From: Ciona intestinalis
Lineage: Eukaryota; Chordata; Ascidiacea; Phlebobranchia; Cionidae
Assembly (NCBI RefSeq): GCF_000224145.3
Contig: NW_004190341.2
Coordinates: 1 to 64,000 of the forward strand
Length of the DNA: 64,000 nucleotides
Direction of reading: 5' to 3'
This document shows, piece after piece, positions 11,295 to 25,100 of the stretch (positions are counted from its first letter, which is position 1; each line of letters begins with the position of its first letter). The notes below the pieces were generated by a model that was given only the letters and a program-made list of their open reading frames with translations, ran no database searches and was not told where the DNA came from. The position numbers and the translations under genes were made by a program.

Positions 11295-14200
11295 ATGTCA
11301 AGATCAAAGCAAAATGACAGGTATTTATAATATCTGTTGTTACATGGACTTCAAAAGTTTCTTATCCTAACTAATTCAATACTGAAACTAATAATAAAAT
11401 GTAAAAAACCGAATTCATACTGCCATTTTACCTAAACTGTTTTAGGTTATACGTTTATTTGAACAGATGTAATTAAAAGTCCAACTATTAGGTTAAAGCA
11501 CATTTATGCCTAATATAAAGTTGTGTTCTTAGTTTACCCATTAATTAAAGCCGTATTTTATTGTTTAACCTTGTTTTAATACCAGGGAAACATTATTTCT
11601 TGAAGCGATTGCAGCTCCAGAAATTAACTTGAAACAAATAAGGAAATTGTGTTCAAGAGGTTTGACCAGTGTACAATATATGTTTGCTGTGTTTTCATAT
11701 TTCTATGTACAATTTTTAACAAATAAATATCTGAGTAACTCTTCAGTTTCAGCAATGAAGATTAAAATAAAACCCGTACAAAATGAAAACCTATTGGTTT
11801 AAAAACGCCAGCTGCATCCCTTGGCAAAAAGTATATAGATCTAACCAAACTAACACAGTGACTATATGGTATATGAGAGTAATGAAGCTAAATAAATATC
11901 AGCCAACATTAGGTATTATAGTAATTATACAATGACAACATTTTTAACTTACTTTTTTACAGGAGTTGTTGAAACTTGTGGAATACGAGCTGTTTGTTGG
12001 AGGTTGTTACTGTATTGCCTTCCAACAAAGTAATGTATTGTTTCTTCTTGTTTGTGTGACTTATTGTTTGTGGGGTTTTTGTGATAAGTAACAACTGATT
12101 ATGCATATATAGAAGTTCTTTTGTATTTTTTTCTCGTAAGCGGACACAAGGTGTATAAAACAGAACGCCCATGTTACAATGATTGTCATTTGCCCCGCTG
12201 TGCAAGGATAAAAAAGTTCCATACATTCAATCCATGAAAAAGACTGAGTGGACTTAAAACATCTGCCACAGCATATTGAGTCTATACTCGATAATTGTAA
12301 CCTTTGCATTCCAGGAGATCTCTATGGCAGCAAGAACTGACACGTCAGAGATCGGAATACAATCAGTTTGTTCAGGAGATAATTGTTGAGCCCGGCCTTA
12401 AAAGATTTAACACTGGGAATGCTGAGTCATCATTTGAAGATCATGTCAGTCAGCATATTTTGACAACAAGCATGAGGTGTATGAATACACCATGTGTGTC
12501 TGGTGTATAAGAAGACACCCATGTTATACCTCGACAGTGAGCATGAGGTGTATGAATACACCATGTGTGTCTGGTGTATAAGAAGACACCCATGTTATAA
12601 TTTGACAGTGAGCATGAGGTGTATGAATACACCATGTGTGTCTGGTGTATAAGAAGACACCCATGTTATAACTCAACAGTGAGCATGAGGTGTATGAATA
12701 CACCATGTGTGTCTGGTGTCCCATGTTATAGCTTGACAGTGAGCATGAGGTGTATGAATACACCATGTGTGTCTGGTGTATAAGAAGACACCCATGTTAT
12801 AATTTGACAGTGAGCATGAGGTGTATGAATACACCATGTGTGTCTGGTGTATAAGAAGACACCCATGTTATAACTCAACAGTGAGCATGAGGTGTATGAA
12901 TACACCATGTGTGTCTGGTGTCCCATGTTATAGCTTGACAGTGAGCATGAGGTGTATGAATACAACAAAACACTGACTTAAATAAGGCCTTGTATGATGG
13001 AATTCTTACAAGAGTGAAACTGAATAATAGATAAATCTTGGCAATTGTTCAAAGCTTTAAATATTTCATGGCAGCCATTGAACCCAAACCCCAAAAGCGA
13101 ATGGAACTCGTACTTTAAGGATAATGAGCTACTTCTACAAATTGATAAAGATGTCAGAAGATTGTGCCCGGATATATCATTTTTCCAGGTAAATATCAAA
13201 ACAGGCTAATTCTGTTACTTCTGCTACCAGGCATAATCTGAATAATTAATAATTACTTAATGTCTCATCTCGTATAAAAAAGTGTTATATTCCCCACATT
13301 TCGTCCGCGTTTTGGCAAGATTGTTTAAAAACACTAATTTTTTTAATCATTTGTTTTAAACATTAAACAATATGCAGTAGGTTGGGGGAAGATGGGACAC
13401 CTTTTCATTCTATTTTCTCGTACATTTTGGTAGTAAGCAAAGAACATTCAATGAATTATAAAACCTTGTCCTTGCGACTTTCATAGACCGTTGGTAATTG
13501 TTTAAAACACGACCAGAATATTTATAAATTTTGTGCTAAAAGTGTCCCATCTTCCCCCACCCCACTATATGAGTAACAGTATAGTTCTGTGTAAACATCT
13601 GCACAAGGAAACAGAACACTTGTGTGATAATACTGCCATTGTCTGTCAACACATGGATAAACAGGTGACAATATAATTTCACTAAACAGAAACCCATGGC
13701 TTAAAGTCAAAATTGTCAGAATGTCAACCATACAAAAAACAATCACCCACAACATTTCTTGAAACCGGGCATGAGGTGTACGAAACAGAACACCCACGTT
13801 ATAACGACTGTTGTTTATGCGTGGTTAAACGTGATAACACACACACTGCGTTTTTACAAAATACTCGTTTCATATATGCGTTATAACGACTGTCGCTGCC
13901 GAACAAATGACAATACAACCTTAAACAGAACGCAACCAAGTATCCATGTGAGGATCTCACATCCACTGAAAGCAAAGTTGAAACATTGCGGAAACGCGTT
14001 GAAAGGACGGCTCTCAATTCACAAAGTCTTACAAGGAAAAGACTGGGGATTAGCAACGTGAGTTGTTACTATTATGTATAATTTGCATTAATGTGAATGG
14101 AAGCATATGTTGAAAAAAGTCTGGCTTATTTATACAGATAATCCAGGGTCTGGGTAATGGGCCCAAAGTGGCCTAAATTCCTAGGTGCAAGAACCTCTCC

Positions 14201-17102
14201 CATGCAGAATAGGGAAATAACACCAATGTGTAAATACTAAACAAGCATAAGTTAAAAAAGTTACATTTATTCAATCTTTTTTCTCCCTATATAAACCATG
14301 CATTCCCCCCACAGCTAATCAGCAGTAGAAAACAAGCATCTCACGAATACCAGGTCCTAATGGAGGCAGGACAAGAAGCGCATTGGGAGGTGGTGGAAAG
14401 GATTCTGTTTATTTATTCCAAACTAAACCCAGGGACATCATATGTACAAGGGATGAATGAGATCATAGGGCCGCTGTATTATACACTTGCGTCGGACCCT
14501 AACATGGATTGGAGAGGTATTTGCCATTTTAACCGGATTTTTTCACAAAATTTCTAGAAATTAGATTTTTGTTGGCCCATTACGATTTGTCACAGTTTTA
14601 GCTTCAAGCTTCTCGAAAAGAACTATATTACCCTCTTCTGCTATATATCTATAAAACTGAATTTCAAGGCTTATATCAGCCCCTTACCATATTTCTCCCC
14701 ATCCCATATATTACCCTTATAAACCCCACAACAGAGCAGATACGAGATACCAAAACAGTTGTTGCCCAATATTAACCCTCTATATAACCCCCCCACCCAC
14801 AGAGCATGCAGAAGCGGACACGTTCTTCTGCTTCACAAACCTCATGGCTGAGATCCGCGATAACTTTATTAAGTCGCTCGATACTTCAGCATCTGGTATT
14901 GGTACGTTATGTTTGTGGGTATTTTAACATTGCTGGCTACTATTCTATGTGGTATTTATATTTATAGACACCAAGGGTATTCAACATTGTGTTTTAACAA
15001 TGACCATTATCGCTAAGTTGTTCTATAACATTAGATTTATCACCCCAGTACAGTTGTAGAGTTTACAGCTCAAGACACTGCTACGATTTTGGGTGTGTGT
15101 CCTTTTTAAAAACCTGGGATTTAGACCACAATTGGCCCATTACCCAAAACGTCTACTCGTGCAAATTTGTTGTACGTTATAATAATTGTCCCTTTTGTTT
15201 CCGGATAATATATATTATCATTATGGTACTGTGGTGGGGTTATATTCTTTGTTTTTTACTAAATGGAGCCAGATAAGAGAATGAAAATATGTCTCATCTT
15301 ACCCCAAACCTAGCATTTATTACATCACAATTAAAACGAATATTACAACTTATAATATATTAGGGCATGGGTGCCAAACTTGAACATAAACGTATTTTAA
15401 AAAGTCAATTCAAGATTTTGTTAAGAATTAAACCAACATTATTCCTATGACATCATAAAGCATATTGTTTACACACAGAGGGTTCTATGAACAAAGCATT
15501 ATGTCTTCTACGTGAAACAGACCCACAAGTTTGGCTGTTACTTGAAAAACAAGGAATCAAACCTCAGTTCTTTCTATTCAGGTTCGTTTGCAAACCATAC
15601 ATGTATTATATATGCCTGTGGGTCTATTACATAATTACTGCCGGTTCTTCTCTTATTTTACAGCAATAATAATTAAACTTAGCTGAATAAACATGGATTT
15701 TCTGGTTGTTTTTAATACAAACATTATAGTCCATACAAACATACAACTGCCATTTTTAAACCAACCGAGACAACAGCAATTACCATCATACAACAACAGT
15801 TACCTTAAACAGAATCATAAATAACTGAACTTAACTGAACCAAGCATGCGCTGCCTCTTACTATGTTGGTGTATGTCATTGTCCAGCAATGTGAACGCAA
15901 ACAAAGTACCCATTAACATTATCAGCGTCAATCTGATATACATGCGTTCAATAGCTCCTGGGATACTCCATACTAATGGCTTGTTGGTTATATGTGTCCT
16001 TGGGGTTGAGCATGACATTTAACAGACATTGCTGCGTCCCAGTGGTCACTCATGGGTTGCAGCAACTTGGGTGTTGGGGGGTAATAGACCAACTCTGGTC
16101 TAAATCCCAGGTCCCATGGAGGTCTCACCAAAAAACGCTCATTCATATAGAATAGAATAACAACAAATACACTACTTTAAATTACAACCACATATGATAA
16201 CCACAAAGACCTAACCACACACAGATAAAGCCCCAACCCAGCGTTCAGTAATGGGTTGTCTAAACTGTCAGGCATACATCAAAATCACATGGCTTTGCCT
16301 AAAAAATAATACTTGAAAATTACGATTATTACAAAAACCTAACCCCACATTGGCTTGCCATGCTGCAGGACCTCACCCATGTAGAATGTGTACCCAGTAC
16401 CTACATACCCATGTTAAGCCCATATATAACTATTACCTAACCCCATACATTACCACAGGTGGTTAACTCTACTGTTATCCCAAGAATTCAACCTCCCCGA
16501 TGTAATTCATATATGGGACGTTTTGTTCTCCGATGAACGAAGGTTTACTTTGCTTACAGCTGTGTGTTGTGCTATGATTGTGTAAGTAAACATCATATAT
16601 ATATTTTACTCAGGATCTACTAATGGGTTGTCCAAACAATCACCCACAAAGTTACATATCTGGTAACTCCTAAGTTGGCACAAGGTGTATGAAACAGAAC
16701 ACCCGTGTTATACTAACTGTCGTTGCCCCATCATGTGAGGATAAATAAGTTGCATTCCTAGAACGTAGTTACTTTTACTTATATATATAATCTGGGCATT
16801 AGGGTAATGGGTCATATTTGACCTAAATCCTAGGTCGTCAAGGACCCCACCCATATAGATAAAAATACAACCATACAAATGTAGTAAATCATACAAGCTA
16901 CAGAACTCCTGCAATATTACGACAAATATTACATTATGACATCATAACCCAACCTTCTACCTCACAATGCAGATTATTACGCGAACAATTGCTAATCAAT
17001 GACTTTAGCCACAATATGAAGCTTCTACAGAACTACCCTATGCATATTGGTATCCCTACTATAATAGACAAAGCAAACAAAATCAATAAATCAATGAAGT
17101 AA
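11295..17102 (+). CDS. TBC1D13: TBC1 domain family member 13, Rab GTPase-activating protein (complete)
   Basis: TBC proteins stimulate GTP hydrolysis by Rabs; vertebrate TBC1D13 is reported to act on Rab35. Exons: 11295-11320, 11586-11659, 11963-12029, 12315-12444, 13075-13188, 13929-14057, 14315-14516, 14803-14901, 15479-15581, 16459-16581, 16973-17102. All have GT-AG borders and their phases close to 1,197 nt, giving 398 aa against about 400 in human. The dual-finger catalytic residues are present: the arginine finger in IDKDVRR (I122, D125, R128) and the glutamine finger in SYVQGMNEI (Y223, Q225). Other conserved blocks are DNELLLQIDKDVRRLCPDIS, EAHWEVVERILFIYSKLNPG and FFCFTNLMAEIRDNFIKSLD. 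Introns carry a higher-order minisatellite (12470-12960) and several mobile elements. The identification is firm. Confidence 0.96.
12470..12962. repeat. 71/60-bp minisatellite with 202-bp higher-order repeat in a TBC1D13 intron
   Basis: The core GAGGTGTATGAATACACCAT recurs at 12474, 12545, 12616, 12687, 12747, 12818, 12889 and 12949 (the last truncated). Spacings are 71, 71, 71, 60, 71, 71, 60. The 60-bp unit lacks an internal ATAAGAAGACA-type segment, and a 71+71+60 block (202 bp) is repeated twice with near identity. It begins 25 bp after the donor of the exon 12315-12444. Confidence 0.95.
13373..13570 (+). mobile_element. TIR element family A, copy in a TBC1D13 intron
   Basis: Full-length; GTAGGTTGGGGGAAGATGGG at the left end and CCATCTTCCCCCACCCCACT at the right end. 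Confidence 0.88.
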
Positions 17103-18041
17103 AAATAGAAATTACAATTGAAGCCAATTTTTTTCAGGAAAAAAATGTTATTTTCCATTTTTTACGAACGTTATAGTTTCTTCAAATTTTCCCCCCAAAA
17201 ATGTTTTGATTTTTTGTTGATTTTTTTAAAAAATTACCCTCACATATATATATACATAGGTGCCAAACTTTATAAAAAGCAGGGTAGGCAGGGATAGACA
17301 CACAATCCTGTGAAACAAATCTAACTTATTGGTTGTAATGTTTACTGATTAATGCAGTGTAGAAATTCAGGGTTGGCCTGCCCACCCTGCCACCCCAGGT
17401 TTGACGCCTATGCTACTATACCTCTATATTGCAATAATCACTGAATCATTTGATGTTCAATGTAAACTATGTAATCTTCTCTTCATATTAGTTCGTGCTA
17501 TTACGTTACATCATGATTAAAAACACCAGAAAACTTTGAAATTTTAAGTTCAATACACCAGAGACCAGACTTGTTTTTATGAATAAGTTGCCAGAATTTG
17601 AGTAGCATAGGGTGGAGCTTACACCTAATGACCTAACACCCTGTATGTCTATCATATGCTCAACACTAAATGTTACTACCATTGTGGGCGTATGTGTCCT
17701 TGGGCAAGACACTTAACGGCAATTGCTCCAACCCAGTGGTCACTAATGAGTTCCAATTTGTCAGCCATACATAAAAACAATCAACCACTAAGTTTCATAC
17801 ACCTATTGTACCAAGAAAACATGCCCACAATTTCGACAGCATCAAACCTCTAACCTCTGGGTTGAGTTACATTCAATTAATTTTTAGTCACACAGTTATG
17901 TGTATTGATAACACAAAATAGCTTTTTTGCAATAAAATATCCTTGCAACAATCTGAAGCAAAATGTGCAATAATTTTACCCATTGGTGGCTACTTGTATT
18001 GAAAATAAAACAACATCTCACATGCAATTGTTGCATTGGTC
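17103..18041. other. Tail-to-tail spacer of TBC1D13 and MRPS18B (3' UTRs)
   Basis: Convergent 3' ends. It contains a small TIR element with GGCGCC-like ends (17260-17412) and a SINE-type fragment (17640-17850). A possible polyadenylation signal AATAAA for TBC1D13 is in GCAATAAAATATCC near 17930. No coding sequence was seen. Confidence 0.5.
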
Positions 18042-21000
18042 TCATAATGCTGAATAGTTGACGCGGTGATCTGTTAAGTCGTATTTCACAAATTCAGCTT
18101 CAGCTGCCAGGTAACCTGCGTTTAATTTTTTTTTAATTAGTAGGACATTCCATGTGTGCTAACCAGAGTCCGTATACAAACATAAGTTGTTTCATGTCGC
18201 TCATAGAAATCGCATAGCAAAGTTTTATGAATAAACTGCGACTAAGCAGAAAAATATATACGGACTATGGTGCTAACAAGTTACAAAGTTAGCATAAAGC
18301 AATGCTTTGGGTGCAATTTTTAAAACAGGGGTGATATCATATGTTAAAGCACCCTAGTTGAAGCTTAAACAAATTTTACATTTGGGGGGCTATGCAAATA
18401 TTACGTTCACCACATTAATCAATGAGGTTCCCTATGTTTGACAACTATGAGTGTAACTGTATTTTAACAATGTCACCCCAGATTTTACCCTGCTGTTAGG
18501 TGTCTATACAAACAAGCAGAGCCAAAGTATATTGCATTCACCACATTAATCAATGAGGTTCCCTATGTTTGACGACTATGAGTGTAACTGCATTTTAACA
18601 ATGTCACCCCAGATTTTACCCTGTTGTTAGGTGTCTATACAAACAAGCAGAGCCAAAGTATATTGCATTCACCACATTAATCAATGAGGTTCCCTATGTT
18701 TGACAACTATGAGTGTAACTGTATTTTAACAATGTCACCCCAGATTTTACCCTGTTGTTAGGTGTCTATACAAACAAGCAGAGCCAAAGTATATTGCATT
18801 CACCACATTAATCAATGAGGTTCCCTATGTTTGACAACTATGAGTGTAACTGTATTTTAACAATGTCACCCCAGATTTTACCCTGTTGTTAGGTGTCTAT
18901 ACAAACAAGCAGAGCCAAAGTATATTACATTCACCACATTAATCAATGAGGTTCCTATGTTTGACAACTATGAGTGTAACTGTATTTTAACAATGTCACC
19001 CCAGATTTTACCCTGCTGTTAGGTGTCTATACAAACAAGCAGAGCCAAAGTATATTGCATTCACCACATTAATCAATGAGGTTTCCTATGTTTGACAACT
19101 ATGAGTGTAACTGTATTTTAACAATGTACACTGATAAAGTCTTAATATATAAACAGATAAAATGTTTGGGACAATAGGGAGAACGTTAAAAAAACATGAA
19201 AATATTTCTGTTCAGTTTCAATACAATATTACAGCCAATCTGTCAATAGAAAACAACTGTCTTCATTTTTTACATTTTGATTTAAAACTAAAACCATTTT
19301 TCTAAAAAAAAATTGTTTCCACTATACCCCACATTGATGAAATTTTGGGACAATATTAATAAACTTAACTTTAAAACAGCGCAAATATATTTACCAAAAT
19401 CTTTGGCCATGCTGAATGCCTTGACCAGCCTCCTATGTTTAAACCTGCACGCCCCTGTTCGTAAGTTGGAGTAAAGTTGGCCGGTTTGTTTGTCAATGAA
19501 GTGGTGCAAAAGTGGGAGGTTCTGGGGTGGTATAAATATATAATATATATACATGTAAATATGCATGGTTGGTAGTGATAATAGGATGGTAAACATATAT
19601 TGTTGATATTCTTGACATAAATTAAATAAATGTGACTGTACAACACGTTCTGTTTCATACACCTAATGTCAGATTACAAGTTACCATGTATGTAACTTTG
19701 TGGGTGATTGTTTTCTGTATGGCTGATAATTTAGACAGCCTATTAGTTGGAGAAATTGCCGTTAAGTGTCTTGGGACACATACAACCACAATGGTAGCAG
19801 CATCAAGCCTTGAACCATTTAAGCCTTGGGTTACAGGCAGGCGCACTAACCACTATGCCACGGCACTGGAGGTACATGTACAACAATACGAATAATATGT
19901 TTCTAATATGCTGGTAATTTCACACAAACAGTTACAACAAAACTTACATTGTAGGTAACCATTATCTTTTCATCTCTGCATAGTGGGCACGGGGAACCAG
20001 TTGACATTTCGCCTTTTCTCTGGAATAAAACAAGCAAATAAAACATGGATATTACAACGGATATATGCAGTATAAAGTTAGGCAAATATTTTGAATTTTT
20101 GAATTGGGTGTTGAGGCAATGGGCCAAGTTTAGTTATTTATCAATAAAAAAACATGACTTTGCCAAGACATAGTTAAAGTCTGTACTCTGTAGCACATTA
20201 ATGCCACTACAATTTGCGGAAAAAAAACTTATAAAAACAGTAAAGTTTGGTAGCATTTGCCAATCAATTTTTACCATTTGTGTTTTACAGTCTTTTTAGA
20301 AAAAAAATACCGTATGAATATAAGTAAGAACAATAAAAATTTGCGTTTCACAATCTTCCACATATAAAATATAATCAAACTTTGTGTAAATACAAACAAA
20401 TCTTAATGTTTTACTTACAAAGCAATTACTCCTGGTTTGTTGTGGTTGAACGCCTCCCTTGAAGTTTCGAACATAATTTTCCCAAATCAGCCTTTCCCCA
20501 TACAGGGTTCGGAAATCTGGAAAATGTATTTTTAATATATAGTGTAGGAAGAGCTTGGTTACATTTTGTTCCAGGTAAATGGAATGTGCAAGGTATTTAA
20601 AGCTAATATAAACTTTTTGTAAATATACACCAGACACACACAGATGTATTCATACACTTCAATGGTCCAGTCTACGTCTTGCTCGCCTAGACCTCGGATC
20701 TCCCATATCCTACAGTCTGGATCTTGATCTCACAAACCACGTAAACACAGATACTTTACCACCCACGACCCACTTTCATGGTGGCGGATACAACACATGC
20801 CCACAAATACCTCTAAGTAATCACAATTCACACACCTGCAGTTTCTAGATACTCTTGCGGAGAAAACCCATTTTCTTCACAATAATTTTCCCAATCTTTA
20901 TCCTGTTCCACTTTATCTTGTTTAAAATGTAAATTTTTCTCCCATTTCTCCCATAACAGTTTATGATAATCTTTTGGCCAAATTGGTCCCGCAGCAGAAT

Positions 21001-21232
21001 TTCTCCACTCAGGGTGGGGCTTTAGTAAAGTAACATCTAATTCCCGCAACGCCCGATCATTGCTATCCTCTGCTTCAACTTGTGGTTTGAACTGATTAAA
21101 TTTTTCTCCCCACATTGCAAGTGTTAATGGTTTAGAATGGAAACATCTTGAATTTTCAATTTTTCTGGCACAGTTAAATTGTGAAGTCCTTTTTAAAGCA
21201 TTAATAGCATATATACTTGTTCTAATCGACAT
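18042..21232 (-). CDS. MRPS18B: Mitochondrial small-subunit ribosomal protein S18b (complete)
   Basis: Component of the 28S mitochondrial ribosomal subunit, encoded in the nucleus and imported. Exons: 20836-21232, 20419-20516, 19948-20019, 19395-19521, 18042-18115. Phases close to 768 nt, giving 255 aa against about 258 in human. The N-terminus MSIRTSIYAINALKRTSQFN is basic and lacks acidic residues, as expected of a mitochondrial presequence. The S18 core is clear: ENYVRNFKGGVQPQQTR, then a CxxC in GSPCPLCRDEK, then HHFIDKQTGQLYSNLRTG. The last exon gives a short tail ending DHRVNYSAL, shorter than the mammalian proline-rich tail. The last intron holds a 131-bp satellite array. S18b is preferred over S18a/S18c because of the acidic N-terminal extension and PCPLCRD. 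Confidence 0.93.
18400..19130. repeat. 131-bp tandem satellite, about 5.5 copies, in the last MRPS18B intron
   Basis: CACATTAATCAATGAGGTTC recurs at 18411, 18542, 18673, 18804, 18935 and 19065 (the 18935 copy has a 1-bp deletion). Copies differ by only a few bases. One diverged unit is also found at about 5870-6010, inside a TIR element. Confidence 0.96.
19735..19870 (-). mobile_element. tRNA-derived SINE-like element in an MRPS18B intron
   Basis: On the minus strand, TGGCATAGTGGTTAGTGCG resembles a pol III A box and GGTTCAAGGC a B box, spaced as in tRNA genes, followed by a non-tRNA body (GACACTTAACGGCAATT). Related fragments lie at 3830-3945, 15985-16075, 17640-17850, 22440-22545 and 32745-32890 (with GGGTTCAATGC). 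Confidence 0.7.
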
Positions 21233-22134
21233 TTTGTAAAATCCTGAAGTTTTAGAATTGGGAATAAATATTGAGTTTTATATTGGTATAGAACCCTCTG
21301 TAACAGATTAGGGTGCGCTAGTCAAGAATCCTCCCCTACGTTATCTGCTTAATATCTTCTAAACACGGCAAATACAAAGCTATTATGACATACGATGCTT
21401 AAATGTCTAGCACCCTGGATGTTCGGATAACGGAAGAGTCTGGCCTAAAACTCAGGACCCATGGCGTGTCTCTATAAGTGTTGTACCTCGCTGTATAAAA
21501 TTAGAACATTACGAAATTAAAATCTAATTACTATGGTCTACTCCTAAGTGCTAACCTCAAATTCTACCAAAACTTAATTAGAGCCAATTTTGATCGAAAT
21601 TTCGGCTCAAAACAGAAACCGTGCTTCCGCCAAACAACAACAAACTTTGTATATATTTTATTTGAGCGCACATGTTCGGTGGTTTCGACAAAAATACTGG
21701 CGCTTTCGACACAAACGCGGAGATTTGAAACAGAGCAATAGAAATACCTTTCTCTACGACTCTGATTTAAAAATGGCAGTTTATATGAGGTTTGTATCGA
21801 ACAGCAAATACACCTAATGCTCACTGTTGAGTTATAACATGGGTGTCTTATACATCAGACACACATAATGCATCCATACACCTTACACCCAAAAAATCCT
21901 TTACAAAGTCACATACGGGGTAATTCATAAGTGTGCACGATTCGTATGAAACAGAACACCCGTGTCATAACGACTATCCTTGCCCAGCCATGCAAGGATA
22001 AATAAGTTACATACGTGGTAACTTGTGAGCGGACATGAGGTGTATGAAACAGAACACCCGTGTAATAATGACTCTGGTTACCCTGCCACGTGAGGATAAA
22101 TAAGATCCATCCATTAATTCAATAACACACATAT
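21233..22134. other. Spacer between MRPS18B 5' end and the Kv gene 3' end
   Basis: It contains the MRPS18B promoter region on its left side and, at about 21895-22110, two tandem copies of the 98-bp dispersed repeat. No coding exon was recognised. A pair of overlapping antisense ORFs at 21564-21824 has no recognisable product. Confidence 0.5.
21895..22110 (+). repeat. 98-bp dispersed repeat, two tandem copies
   Basis: The unit includes GAACACCCGTGT(C/T)ATAACGACT, CATGCAAGGATAAATAAGTT and ACGTGGTAACTTGTGAGC. Single copies of the family occur at about 7800-7915, 12135-12230, 13765-13825, 16665-16755, 19635-19700, 22580-22690, 22965-23060, 23720-23810 and 39245-39310. Confidence 0.88.
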
Positions 22135-25100
22135 TCATTCATCATCCGCATCTGTACAGAATATACAGTAACAAACATCCTCCTTTTTATCATGGTCAGA
22201 TAAATCCAACCCAGCGGACACGGAAAACACAGAGTTTGCCACCAAACTCCCGACACATGATTGTCTCTTTTTCCTCGCAAGGCTCAACCTCTTTCCACTT
22301 TTACATCTGGATAAGCTACGGTTTTCACCAATTGCAGCAAAAGTGTACCTGGATAATGAATGTAACTTATTTATCCTTGAGTTTGGTAGTTAAAGCAGAG
22401 TCGGTATGTAAACATGTGTTTTGGTGAGGATATAACTCCTGTTTATATATGGACACTGGATTAAAGTATATGTCTTTGGGCGAGAAACCTGACAGCAATT
22501 GCTCCAACCCAGTGGTCACTAATGGATTGTCTAAATTATCAGCCATATATGAAAAAAGGAAAAAATCCTAGAAAAAATCACCCACAAAGTAAAATACATG
22601 GTAACTTGTAAGCTGGCACGAGGTGTATTAACAGTTACACCTGTGTTATAACAACTGTCGTTTTCCGGCAATGGATAGATAAAGTAAGTTACATTCATTC
22701 AACCACTATACCTTCTTTCTCTTTCAGCTTTATGAAAGTTTGTAAGGACCATATCAGTATCTGTGTCCGTGGTGGTGGCATCACATTCACTTAATAAAGC
22801 CTGTGGTGTCAATGCGACGAGGGAAGTTTTGGATTTTCTTTGCTTGTCTCTTTCTTGGTCTTTTTTCTGCAAAAAAAAACAAGGATTCAGAGCATGTGAA
22901 AAAAGTAGATACAACCCAAACCGAAGTACATAACACAATACACATTTTCCTTTTTTCACCCACAAAGTAACATACGTGGTAACTCGTAAGCTAGCACGAG
23001 GTGTTAAACCTGTGTGATAACGACTGTCGTTCTCCCGCCGCGCGAGGATACACTAAGTTACATTTATTCACTTATTTATGTCTCTGAAAAAAATGGCGAA
23101 GATCGAAATATTTAAAGAACGATCAAAGAACGGGATCAACAGAAAACTTGAACAAGTTATGGATAAAGAGGTGGAAAAAAGCCTCCATTAACAGTCTATA
23201 AGATATAGGCGTCACTTTAAAAAAAAAATTGTGTTTTACCTGTACTTTAAGCGCCCTCTTAAATGCATTTTCCATCTCACGTTGTGTTCGGTAACAATTT
23301 GAGAAATTAGAAATAATTGGATGAATTGGCATCGCTATGGCGATCACACCAACAAGGAAAGAAGTGGAGGTTACAACTTTGCCTGCGATATATTGTTTCT
23401 ATGTTAGTTATAATGTTTTTATATCGAATAATATCTTCAAAAACTTGAGATTTTAAAATTGAATGTAAGTTATATATTAAGACTGAGATAAGAACATTAA
23501 TTATTACATCACACAACAATACAGTTGCATTATTACATCACAGACCTGCAATTGTCTCAGGCACAATATCCCCATACCCCACAGTAGTAATAGTAACAGC
23601 AGCAAACCATAATGCTTCCCCAAGGTTGGGGAAAAGATCGTGGCTTTCGAACGAGAAAACTAGTGTTGCCAGCATCACCTGCAGTTTGTATTTGGTCAAC
23701 ACTGAATTTTTTATTCTCCAATGGCGGGCAACAACAGTCGGTATAACACGGGTGTTCTGTTTCATAAACCTCGTGCCCGCTTACAAGTTACCACGTGTGT
23801 AACTTTGTGAGATATGACAAACAGTGTACCAGTATAAACCACAAACAGTGTACCAGGATAAACCACAAACAGCGTACCACACACATTCAACTTACGATTC
23901 CAATCATAAGGAATATGGACAACATGATTAACTCATTGGAGCTCTGATATAATGTCACACATAATAGTTTCAATCCATTCGAGTGACGTCCAAGGCGGAA
24001 TATTCTTAAGACGCGCATGATTCGGAACACCTGGAAAAAAATAACTGATATTTTAGAAGAAATTCGAGTTTTCATACACTTTTATTTTCTGTTCTATATG
24101 GGTGAGGTTCTTGTCAAGAACCTGGGGTTTAGGCCAGAGTTAACCCGTTACCACAACATGCCAGCTGTTTTGAACGTCCAAAAAAATGAGCTACATATAT
24201 AATTATACTTTATAACCACAAAGTGCTTGAAATACTCTTATATTAACCTGCAATAACAACAAACCTGTGTTAACAATTAGAAAATATACCATCCATTGTT
24301 AATGTAGGCAAGACACGTAACAAACATTTCTTTTCTTAAATATATGAATAACAATTCATAGCCAGTCCATATTGAACAGTCTCAGCCCAAAATAAATAAA
24401 TTACATCCACCCCTCACCTGTGTTAGATGCTGCCATGTCTGGATACCATTAGCAGCTTCTGGTTTAAACTGTTGGATGAAGAACGGAATAATTGTAAGAA
24501 GGTCGATCACGTTCAGGATCTGCCGGATAAAATAAACCTTCTCTGGAGCAACTATGAGCCGTGTTATGTATTCGATGGTGAACCATACCATGCACACCTG
24601 GGAACAAAATGGCGACTTGGTATCAAAGTTATAATTACACTGATAAAATACCAATAAGTTACTGTCTGGACATAAATATGGGTTTTGTATTAAATTTAAA
24701 CCGCATATGACCCCTAATAACCCCATATGACCTCTAGTAACCCCATGTCACCCCATATGACCCCTAGTAACCCCAAATGACTTAGAGTAACCACATATTA
24801 CCTCATGTGTCCTGTAGTAACCACATATCACCCCATATGACCTCTAGTAACCCCATATCACCCCATATGACCTCTAGTAGCCCCATATCACCCCTAGTAA
24901 CCCCATATTAATCCCATATTACCTATAGTAACCTCATATAACCCCATATGACCCCTAGTAACCCCATATGACCTATAGTAACCCTATATCACCTATAGTA
25001 ACCCCATATGACCTATAGTAACCCCATATGGCCTATAGAAATCTCATATAACCCCATATGACCTCTAGTAACCTCATATGACCTATATTAACCCCATATG

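Noticed and set aside
12450..12968. Three repetitive ORFs of 61-80 aa on the minus strand
   Set aside because: They are the minisatellite read in its open frame and lie antisense within a TBC1D13 intron.
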